Below, piece after piece: positions 1-5,929 of a DNA stretch of 10,752 nt. Source of the stretch: Pseudomonadota bacterium. Its GTDB lineage: Bacteria > Pseudomonadota > Gammaproteobacteria > Burkholderiales > Burkholderiaceae_B. The DNA is taken from the NCBI GenBank assembly GCA_023422555.1, contig JAFAGQ010000191.1, forward strand, positions 1 through 10,752. The letters run 5' to 3'. A program made the position numbers and the translations under genes. Positions within the stretch are counted from its first letter, which is position 1. The number at the start of each line of letters is the position of its first letter. Below the pieces are notes generated by a model. That model made no database searches. It was not told the DNA's origin and saw only the letters and a list, made by a program, of their open reading frames with translations.

Positions 1-209
1 GCCAGATTCTCTACCACCACCGATTGCTTCAGCAGCTGCCCCATCTTCGGCGCGAAAGTGCGTGCAAGATTATCAAGACCCGATCCAGGCGAACTGGGAA
101 CAATCAGGCGAATCGGGCGCTCAGAAAAACTGACGTCTGCATGGGCAGCAGAGCTTATGGCGAATCCTGCCGTACAGGCAAGAATGAAAGAGGAAAGGCT
201 TGGGCGCAT
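1..209 (-). CDS. Bug-family (TctC-like) periplasmic solute receptor, N-terminal part
   Basis: This is the first 69 or so residues of a tripartite tricarboxylate transporter receptor; the rest lies beyond the left edge. Read on the minus strand from ATG at 209-207, it begins MRPSLSSFILACTAGF, a short basic start and hydrophobic stretch, with an Ala-rich region ending near AAHA that fits a Sec signal peptide cleaved around residue 24. The mature part contains RPIRLIVPSSPGSGLD, the first strand and ligand loop of Bug proteins (usual form KPIRLIVPFxPGGxxD), and then VVVEN, another family hallmark. A GGAG Shine-Dalgarno (218-221) sits 8 nt upstream of the start. The gene is divergent from the PrpD-like gene and shares its intergenic region, so the two may be co-regulated. 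Receptors of this family bind carboxylates in the periplasm; the ligand here is unknown. The family call is secure despite truncation. Confidence 0.88.
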   Translation of the reverse strand, partial: MRPSLSSFILACTAGFAISSAAHADVSFSERPIRLIVPSSPGSGLDNLARTFAPKMGQLLKQSVVVENL

Positions 210-240
210 GAAAGTGTCTCCGTCCTGGCGATTGCGGTGC

Positions 241-256
241 AATCACCATTGTGATT
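241..256. promoter_or_regulatory. Operator dyad AATCAC-N4-GTGATT
   Basis: A perfect 6-bp inverted repeat with a 4-nt spacer (AATCACCATTGTGATT). It lies 31 bp upstream of the start codon of the receptor gene at 1-209. It is almost the same sequence as the core of the dyad at 445-463, lacking one G in the middle. The position suggests a regulator site overlapping the promoter or leader of the receptor gene; the binding protein is inferred. Confidence 0.5.
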
Positions 257-444
257 ATTGTGCTGTGATATCCGGCCGGCCTTACGGTTAGCCTGATATT
301 TCATTTGTTTCGCGATATAAGGATAACCGGGCTAAAAGCCAGATATATCACCGGATATTTCAACTGTGACAGGCAACGCGTGTCTGTTTCGATGAAAGTC
401 TATCTGATTTCATGTCGTGGGTTAACAACCGATTGTCATGGACT

Positions 445-463
445 CCATCACCATTGGTGATGG
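445..463. promoter_or_regulatory. LysR-type box, 19-bp perfect palindrome (ATC-N9-GAT core)
   Basis: CCATCACCATTGGTGATGG is an exact inverted repeat with 9-bp arms around a single central base. Its core has the form ATC-N9-GAT and contains T-N11-A, the recognition pattern described for LysR-type regulators. It lies 93 bp upstream of the PrpD-like start codon. The LysR gene at 9000-9893 is the nearest candidate to bind it. That pairing is inference. Confidence 0.6.
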
Positions 464-556
464 CTGGATTAACCCTGCACCACTGGAGATAGCAGCGTTC
501 ACGAAATTTCAAAGCCGCAAACCGGGGGGCTTATAGAATTGAGGTATCGATGATTT

Positions 557-1954
557 ATGTCGCAATCTGACGCTATCTCTCCCGATACGTCCTTTAATTC
601 GCGGATAACTATGCTCATACAGGAACTTGCCGAATACGGCGCGCAGGAAAGCGCGAAACGTAAACTGACCCCGGAGGTCTCTCATCACACGAAGCGGGCC
701 GTGCTGGACTGGCTCGCGGCCTTGTATCCGGGGACTCTCATGTGTCCTGGCACCGAACTGGTAAAGGCGCACGAGGACGAAACCGGTGTGGGCCATGCCC
801 GACTCCCGGGATTCGGCAAAACGACATTTGCCGCGACAGCCGCATGGATCAACGGGAGCGTGTCCCATACGGTGGAATTTGATGATATTTTCCGAGATGC
901 TGTTTACCACCCGGGCTGTCCCGTCATTGCAGCAGCACTCGCTGCAGCGGACACGCTCGACAGCAACGGGCTGGACCTGATGGTAGCGATTGTCGTGGGT
1001 TATGAGATATCTACCAGACTGGGCGCCGCCATTCAGCCTGCTCATTACCGCTATTTTCATACGACCGGCACGGTCGGAAGCATTGGAGCGGCGGCAGCAG
1101 CAGCGGCACTGTATGCACCGAGTAATGCAGTTGTGATGCAGCATGCGATTGCGACTGCTGCCACGTTTGCGTCCGGACTACAGCAGGCATTCCGTTCGGA
1201 TGCCATGACCAAGGCCCTGCATGCCGGACACGCCGCTGCAGTCGGTATCCGCGCTGCCACGGCAGCAGCGGCCGGTGTCACCGGTGTTGCCGATATTCTG
1301 GAGGGCGAGGCAGGCTTTGCGGCTGCACTGGGCGGACAGCTGGATCTGGCAGTCGTCACTGCGGGACTGGGAACTCAATACAACATCACGCGCATTACGC
1401 AAAAAAATCACGGGTGTTGCGGGCATACATTCCCATCCATTGACGCTGCACTGGCGCTGCAGCAACAGCATGGCTTCAAGGTTGATGACATTAAAGCGAT
1501 CCGCGTCTCGACCTACAAAACCGCCATTGATGTGACCGGAAATGCGGATCCTCGTACAGCCTTCGAAGGCAAGTTCAGCCTGCGTTATGTTGTCGCGCAT
1601 GCGTTGTGCCACGGTTCGGTCCGACTGAATGCATTCGGGCCCGATCGTCTGGGCGATCCGGCCATCCGCAAGCTGATGGAAAAAATCACACTTGTCCAGG
1701 ACGATGAACTGACCGCAGCCTTCCCGCGTCACCGCTCCTCACGCGTTGAAATCGAACTGAATAATGGCGATCGTCATGAACACTATGCGCAGGATCGCAA
1801 AGGTGATCCGGAGTGTCCGTTAAGTGATCAGGAGCTGGAAGACAAGTACGACGAGCTGGTCGTCCCGGTCAGAGGTCAGGAACAGGCGCAGGCGCTAAAA
1901 GCACAGATCTGGGACCTGGAAAAGCAGCAGGTCAGACAGCTTGCGCTGGACTGA
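557..1954 (+). CDS. MmgE/PrpD-family protein (2-methylcitrate dehydratase / cis-aconitate decarboxylase superfamily)
   Basis: A 465-residue protein, the usual family length. The family includes 2-methylcitrate dehydratase PrpD, cis-aconitate decarboxylase and iminodisuccinate epimerase, all acting on small di- or tricarboxylates in the cytoplasm without a metal cluster. Visible marks are HTVEFDD (H104, D109, D110) followed by HPG (H118), HTTGTVGS (H168), the TKALHAGHAAAVG segment (K219, H222), GCCGHTFPSIDA (H290) and FSLRYVVAHAL. The GCCGH version differs from the CRxTH form of classical PrpD, so this is probably a different subgroup and substrate. Start: ATG 557 is the first possible, because an in-frame TGA lies at 551-553. 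A GAGG at 541-544 is rather distant. ATG 611 (MLIQELAEYG) is an alternative that matches where family homology begins. It is the first gene of the plus-strand cluster and follows a LysR-type box. Confidence 0.88.
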   Translation: MSQSDAISPDTSFNSRITMLIQELAEYGAQESAKRKLTPEVSHHTKRAVLDWLAALYPGTLMCPGTELVKAHEDETGVGHARLPGFGKTTFAATAAWINGSVSHTVEFDDIFRDAVYHPGCPVIAAALAAADTLDSNGLDLMVAIVVGYEISTRLGAAIQPAHYRYFHTTGTVGSIGAAAAAAALYAPSNAVVMQHAIATAATFASGLQQAFRSDAMTKALHAGHAAAVGIRAATAAAAGVTGVADILEGEAGFAAALGGQLDLAVVTAGLGTQYNITRITQKNHGCCGHTFPSIDAALALQQQHGFKVDDIKAIRVSTYKTAIDVTGNADPRTAFEGKFSLRYVVAHALCHGSVRLNAFGPDRLGDPAIRKLMEKITLVQDDELTAAFPRHRSSRVEIELNNGDRHEHYAQDRKGDPECPLSDQELEDKYDELVVPVRGQEQAQALKAQIWDLEKQQVRQLALD

Positions 1955-1984
1955 TCTGAAAACATACATGGCAAGCAGGAAACC

Positions 1985-2029
1985 ATGAGAACACATATGA
2001 AATTATCACGGGATATATCAGCAGCATGA
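1985..2029 (+). CDS. Possible 14-codon upstream ORF coupled to the acyl-CoA synthetase gene
   Basis: A short frame encoding MRTHMKLSRDISAA begins at ATG 1985, preceded by AGGAAA (1977-1982). Its TGA (2027-2029) overlaps the ATG of the next gene (2026-2028) as ATGA. The synthetase gene has no recognisable Shine-Dalgarno of its own, since the bases just before its ATG are ATATCAGCAGC. Ribosomes ending on this frame could therefore restart on the synthetase. The peptide resembles nothing I know and its role is probably in the act of translation. Whether it is translated is inference. Confidence 0.4.
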   Translation: MRTHMKLSRDISAA

Positions 2030-4407
2030 AGACGAACAAGAGCCAGCATGAGGCAAGTCTGTTTAAAGATATCAAGGCATTCAGACGAGCACTGTTAAAG
2101 CCTGCCTCGGTCGCGCTGATTGGCGCCTCCAGCAATCTGAAAAAGAATACCGCGAGACCACTGCGATTCATGCAGAAACATGGTTACACGGGTGATATTT
2201 ATCCCGTCAATCCTTCCGCACAGGAAATCAGCGGAGTCAAGGCATGGAAGACTATTGCATCGCTTCCTGACCAGGTTGAACACGCATTTGTGATGATTGA
2301 CAGCGCCGGTGTGAATGAGGTGATCGAGCAGTGTGCTGCAAAGGGCATTGGCATGGTCACGATTTACTCCGATGGATTTGCAGAGACTGGTGAAGCAGGT
2401 AGGCAGCGTCAGGATGAGCTGATGGAAACCGCTAAACGCCTTGGCGTGCGCGTGCTTGGGCCCAACAGTATTGGCCTGGCTAATGTGCACAGCGGTGGCG
2501 TCATTTCTGTGAACGCTGCCTTTGAAATGGATAATCTCGTTTCGGGAGAAATTGGGATCATCTCGCAAAGTGGCTCCATGATGGGCTCACTGATGTCGCG
2601 TGCCGCCGCCCGCGGATTTGGCTTTTCACATCTCGTTTCGGTTGGCAATGAAAGTGATGTGACCGTTGGCGAAATTCTGGATGCCATGGTGGATGATGAC
2701 GAAACACGTGTGATCTTGCTGTTTCTTGAAACACTGCGTGATGCGAAGACCCTGTCAGCTGCTTTGAAACGCGCCCACGAGGCGGGCAAGCCGGTTATTG
2801 CCTATAAGCTGGGCCGTTCAGAGCAGGGCGATACACTGTCGCAGTCACACACAGGCGCCATTGCCGGCAATGACGCGGCCGTAGATGCGTTCTTTCGTGC
2901 GCACAATGTGATTCGCGTCACCATGCTGGAAGCACTATTTGAAATTGCCCCGCTGGCAACGCGTTATGCGCATTTGCGCCCGCAGGCACACAGCGATGCT
3001 AATAAACTTCAAAGCGATGCCGGCGCGAGTCAAGGCGCAAATAACAAAGCCGGGAACGCCGACACCACGCCTCAAAGCGTCAATGACAATACTCAGAGCC
3101 ACAATAACGAGTCTCAAAGCTACACCAGTAAGCCGATTCGAGTCGCCGTGATAACGACTACGGGCGGGGGCGCCGCGACTGTTGTGGACAATCTGGGTCT
3201 GCACGGCTTTGAGGCAGTCGCACCCACCGCAGACTTCGTATCACATATGGCATCGCGTGGGCTGAAGCTCAGACAAACGCCTGTGATTGATCTGACGCTT
3301 GCTGCCACCAGCGAGCAGTATCAGGATCTGCTGACCGAAATCCTGCAGACAGACTGGTGCGACGCTGTACTCTGTATTGCCGGCTCATCGGCACAGTTTC
3401 ATCCGCAGCTCGTGGTACAGCCAATCCTGAATGCGGTGGCGACAGAGCATGGTTCCCGCAAGCCACTGGTCGCTTTCCTGTCTCCGGATGCCATGGCTTC
3501 ACTCCAGGTTTTGCAGGAGAACGGAGTCGCTGCATTTCGCACTCCCGAATCATGTGCAGATGCTTTGGCCGCTTTTTACGTTCCGGTGCAGTCCCTGGCG
3601 ACGCAGACGCAGCAATCAGATTCGCTGTCCCTCCCCGCCGACAGTCCGCTCAATCGCATTCCCACGGCCACGTCTAATGACAGTCGCAATGACAAAGGCA
3701 TCGGCAACGCCACCAGCGAGACCGCAGACAATAACAGCAACGCCAACGCCACCACCGGAAGCCGCAATCTGACTGAACCCGAAGCCATGGCCGTGTTTGA
3801 CAGTCTGGGTATCGGCGTTGTGCCTTATGCCATGGTGCAGGCAGACTCGCCAACACACGCAATTGCTTATCCTGTTGTGTTGAAAGTGGTCTCGCGGGAC
3901 ATTCTTCACAAAACGGAAGCGGGTGGTGTGAAGGTAGGTATTGGCTCAGAAACAGAGCTGACATCAGCGCTTGCGACCATGGCAACTGAAATAAATGCGA
4001 ATGCGCCAGAGGCAGTAGTCGATGGGTTCATGGTGCAGAAAATGGAAGGGCGGCTTATTGAGATGCTGCTTGGCTATCGCCATGATCCGCTGGTTGGGCC
4101 CACCATCATGCTGGGTGCCGGTGGTATCACCGCTGAACTGAACCCTGACTATTCCCTGCGACTTGCGCCGGTATCTCGCGAGCAGGCCTGGGACATGATA
4201 CGCGAAGTGCGCCAAACCCGTCTGATACGAGGCTATCGAAACCTGCCGCAAGGCGATTGTGAAGCGTTGGCAGACACGATAGTCGCGTTATCCAGACTGG
4301 CCGTGATCGAATCGCAGCCCGTACAGGAAGCCGAGATCAATCCGCTATTTGTGCGCAAAGACGGGGTCGTGGCTGTCGATGCTGTTATCCGCTTGCGGGA
4401 AGTATGA
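2026..4407 (+). CDS. NDP-forming acyl-CoA synthetase (fused alpha-beta, acetate-CoA ligase type)
   Basis: A 793-residue cytoplasmic enzyme that converts a carboxylic acid, CoA and ATP to acyl-CoA, ADP and phosphate through a phosphohistidine. Order: CoA-binding Rossmann domain (residues about 22-145, with VALIGASS near G33 and YPVNP); succinyl-CoA-ligase-like domain with SQSGSMMGS, SVGNESDVT and the phospho-His loop SHTGAIAG (H275); a second ligase domain starting RVAVITTTGGGAA (about 372-525); and a C-terminal ATP-grasp domain (about 582-793) with the second conserved His in HKTEAGGVKVG (H628), LGAGGITAEL and EAEINPLFV. The family order is complete and both histidines are present, so it should be active. 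Two Asn/Ser/Gln/Thr-rich linkers (about 320-369 and 526-581) are unusual. The start overlaps the stop of a short upstream frame and lacks a clear Shine-Dalgarno. The substrate cannot be told; acetate, propionate or a branched or dicarboxylic acid are all possible. Confidence 0.9.
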   Translation: MKTNKSQHEASLFKDIKAFRRALLKPASVALIGASSNLKKNTARPLRFMQKHGYTGDIYPVNPSAQEISGVKAWKTIASLPDQVEHAFVMIDSAGVNEVIEQCAAKGIGMVTIYSDGFAETGEAGRQRQDELMETAKRLGVRVLGPNSIGLANVHSGGVISVNAAFEMDNLVSGEIGIISQSGSMMGSLMSRAAARGFGFSHLVSVGNESDVTVGEILDAMVDDDETRVILLFLETLRDAKTLSAALKRAHEAGKPVIAYKLGRSEQGDTLSQSHTGAIAGNDAAVDAFFRAHNVIRVTMLEALFEIAPLATRYAHLRPQAHSDANKLQSDAGASQGANNKAGNADTTPQSVNDNTQSHNNESQSYTSKPIRVAVITTTGGGAATVVDNLGLHGFEAVAPTADFVSHMASRGLKLRQTPVIDLTLAATSEQYQDLLTEILQTDWCDAVLCIAGSSAQFHPQLVVQPILNAVATEHGSRKPLVAFLSPDAMASLQVLQENGVAAFRTPESCADALAAFYVPVQSLATQTQQSDSLSLPADSPLNRIPTATSNDSRNDKGIGNATSETADNNSNANATTGSRNLTEPEAMAVFDSLGIGVVPYAMVQADSPTHAIAYPVVLKVVSRDILHKTEAGGVKVGIGSETELTSALATMATEINANAPEAVVDGFMVQKMEGRLIEMLLGYRHDPLVGPTIMLGAGGITAELNPDYSLRLAPVSREQAWDMIREVRQTRLIRGYRNLPQGDCEALADTIVALSRLAVIESQPVQEAEINPLFVRKDGVVAVDAVIRLREV
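3007..3132 (+). repeat. Six degenerate 21-bp (7-codon) tandem units inside the synthetase gene
   Basis: Residues 328-369 of the synthetase align as six consecutive heptads. Five have Gln at position 2 and four have Gln-Ser at positions 2-3 (for example TQSHNNE and SQSYTSK). At the DNA level CAAAGC or CAGAGC recurs at the same phase in units 1, 4, 5 and 6. The units sit between the second and third folded domains and look like an expanded flexible linker. Units are diverged, so the repeat is old or under weak constraint. Confidence 0.55.
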
Positions 4408-4460
4408 CGCTTGCAATACGAATAAACAATCAGACCGGAAATGGCCTGCGTCGTGACTGA

Positions 4461-4482
4461 CTCTCTCAAGCCAAGGAGAGAG
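4461..4482 (+). promoter_or_regulatory. Hairpin covering a Shine-Dalgarno sequence upstream of the acyl-CoA dehydrogenase
   Basis: CTCTCTC (4461-4467) and GAGAGAG (4476-4482) are exact complements with an 8-nt loop, AAGCCAAG. The loop and 3' arm contain AAGGAG (4473-4478), a strong Shine-Dalgarno for the in-frame GTG at 4484. When folded, the stem would hide part of that site and leave initiation to the downstream ATG at 4535. Folding in the cell is inference. Confidence 0.35.
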
Positions 4483-4534
4483 CGTGCAAGACGAGGCAAT
4501 CATTACAGAAAAATACACCAGGAGTTGGAAGGAA

Positions 4535-5683
4535 ATGGATTTTGAACTGAATACGGAACAGAAAGGCTTTGAATCGGCAGTGCGTCGCTTTGCCGAAAAC
4601 GAATTGCGCGACTCGGCAGTTGCACGCGCTCATTCCCAGGACTATCCGTGGGACGTCTCCGAAAAGATGGCAGAACAAGGCTTGCTGGGCATTACGATTG
4701 CCGAAGCCGACGGCGGACTGGGCGGTTCTCTGATGGACGCGGTCATTGCCATCCAGACCGTTGCTTCGGTATGTCCTCGCAGTGCCGATGTGGTGCAGGC
4801 CGGCAATTTTGGGGCCATTCGGGTTCTGGCCGAATATGGTTCAGATTTTCAGAAAGAGAAATATCTCAAGCCGTTGCTCGCAGGCAAGGCCCTGATTGCA
4901 GTTGGCATGACAGAGCCAGATGCCGGATCAGCGGTAACTGAACTGAAAACCACGGCAACGCGCGACGGCAATGGCTGGCGAATCAACGGTACAAAAATCT
5001 TTACCACCCATGGTCCGCATGCTGACTTCATTCTTGCCTATGTGCGCTTTGGTCCGGGAACCGGAGGCATCGGGTCTGTGATGATCGAGACACGCGCCGA
5101 AGGCATGAGGCTGGGCAAACGTTCTGCTTTTATGTCCGATGAAGAGTGGGTCGAGATTTTCATGGATAACGTCTATGTGCCTGACGAACAGGTCGTGCTG
5201 GGCGAGGGTGGTTTCAAGAAACAGATCGCCGGGTTCAACGTAGAACGGCTGGGCAATACCTCACGTTCGCTTGCCCTGGGCCGATATGCGTTTGAAGAAG
5301 CGAAAGGCTGGGCGCTGCAGCGTAAGCAATTTGGCAAACTGCTGTGCGAGTTCCAGGGTATTCAATGGAAGTTTGCCGACATGCGTATCAAGCTGGATGC
5401 CGCGCAGCTTCTGCTTTACAAAGCAGCAGCCGGTGCCGATAACGGCTTTCCATCGCCGACCGAAACGGCCATCGCCAAGGCCTACTGCAATCAGATCGGT
5501 TTCGAAGTGGCCAACGAGGCCTTGCAGGTGATGGGGGGCATGGGATACAGCCGTGAATCACTGGTTGAATATTGTGTGCGTCGCTGCCGCGGCTGGATGA
5601 TCGCCGGCGGCTCCATAGAGATTCTTAAAAATCGTATCGCCGAAGGTGTGTTCGAACGTACGTTCAGCCAGCGCGCCAGCTGA
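4535..5683 (+). CDS. Acyl-CoA dehydrogenase family protein
   Basis: A 382-residue FAD enzyme that introduces an alpha-beta double bond in an acyl-CoA and passes electrons to ETF. Order: N-terminal helical domain (MDFELNTEQ onwards), middle beta domain with VGMTEPDAGSA and TKIFTTHGPHADF (FAD and substrate contacts), and C-terminal helical domain with RKQFGKLLCEFQ, ALQVMGGMGYSRE and IAGGSIEIL. At the position of the usual catalytic Glu of medium-chain enzymes there is Gly (G358). A Glu instead precedes the Arg in FNVERL (E237), the site used by isovaleryl- and long-chain acyl-CoA dehydrogenases. I chose ATG 4535 because MDFEL is the typical family start and AGGAG lies at 4520-4524. GTG 4484, preceded by AAGGAGAG, would add 17 residues and is a real alternative. 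It lies 127 bp after the synthetase gene and probably acts on its product. Confidence 0.9.
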   Translation: MDFELNTEQKGFESAVRRFAENELRDSAVARAHSQDYPWDVSEKMAEQGLLGITIAEADGGLGGSLMDAVIAIQTVASVCPRSADVVQAGNFGAIRVLAEYGSDFQKEKYLKPLLAGKALIAVGMTEPDAGSAVTELKTTATRDGNGWRINGTKIFTTHGPHADFILAYVRFGPGTGGIGSVMIETRAEGMRLGKRSAFMSDEEWVEIFMDNVYVPDEQVVLGEGGFKKQIAGFNVERLGNTSRSLALGRYAFEEAKGWALQRKQFGKLLCEFQGIQWKFADMRIKLDAAQLLLYKAAAGADNGFPSPTETAIAKAYCNQIGFEVANEALQVMGGMGYSRESLVEYCVRRCRGWMIAGGSIEILKNRIAEGVFERTFSQRAS

Positions 5684-5687
5684 GTAT

Positions 5688-5754
5688 CGGTTTGTCGTGG
5701 CGTCATTGCATCATGGCCTCATTGCGTCAAGGCGCCATTGCATCATTGCATCAT
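5688..5754. repeat. Degenerate 16-bp tandem repeat with CATTGCRTCA core
   Basis: CATTGCATCA or CATTGCGTCA starts at 5704, 5720 and 5736, exactly 16 bp apart, and again at 5743, 7 bp after the third. The stretch 5688-5703 is a weaker unit in the same phase (about 9 of 16 matches to the second unit). It lies in the gap between the acyl-CoA dehydrogenase and aldolase-family genes. It could be an iterated protein-binding site or simple slippage; no function is shown. Confidence 0.5.
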
Positions 5755-5929
5755 TTCCGCGCTGCAAAGCGCCGATGACGCCTGAAATAAAGCGCAATTT
5801 CACCTGTCATATAGGGTTAACTCCAATGAAGTAAAGGCGGGTGAATGCTTTACTATGAAAGCGCATTATGAATACGAATGAATGCAAAAGAATACACAAT
5901 CGAAATACACAGATAGAAAAGGAAGGATC

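Larger units (their letters stand above)
210..556. promoter_or_regulatory. Divergent intergenic region with LysR-type operator candidates
   Basis: This 347-bp gap between two diverging genes contains no convincing coding sequence. It is AT-richer than the flanking genes and rich in dyads. The two clearest are listed separately (241-256 and 445-463). Others include ATATCACCGGATAT at 345-358, an ATATCCGG/CCGGATAT pair at 268-275 and 351-358, and a GGGTTAA/TTAACCC pair at 419-425 and 469-475. A TTGTCA hexamer at 433-438 resembles a -35 element pointing towards the PrpD-like gene, but I see no good -10 at the right distance. The arrangement fits promoters for both genes controlled by a shared regulator. 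Confidence 0.6.

Noticed and set aside
24..291. Two plus-strand open frames at the left edge
   Set aside because: The opposite strand encodes a signal peptide and Bug-family signature with a good ribosome site, so these are shadows.
532..539. TATAGAAT just before the PrpD-like gene as a -10 element
   Set aside because: No adequate -35 at 16-18 bp, and the start of transcription would fall inside the ribosome-binding region.
509..1732. Long minus-strand open frames (509-1144 and 1178-1732) opposite the PrpD-like gene
   Set aside because: They are antisense to a gene with clear family motifs, show no recognisable domain and are Cys- and Arg-rich as expected of shadow frames.
3357..3772. Plus-strand open frames of about 110 codons inside the synthetase gene
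   Set aside because: They lie in alternative frames of a continuous 793-residue protein with family motifs on both sides; no ribosome site or domain supports them.
419..5821. The 8-mer GGGTTAAC at 419-426 and 5814-5821 as a shared site
   Set aside because: Eight bases around a palindromic GTTAAC are likely to recur by chance in 10 kb; no further flanking similarity was seen.
5775..5834. Small 19-codon frame in the gap before the aldolase-family gene
   Set aside because: No Shine-Dalgarno, no overlap with the next gene and no similarity to a known leader peptide.
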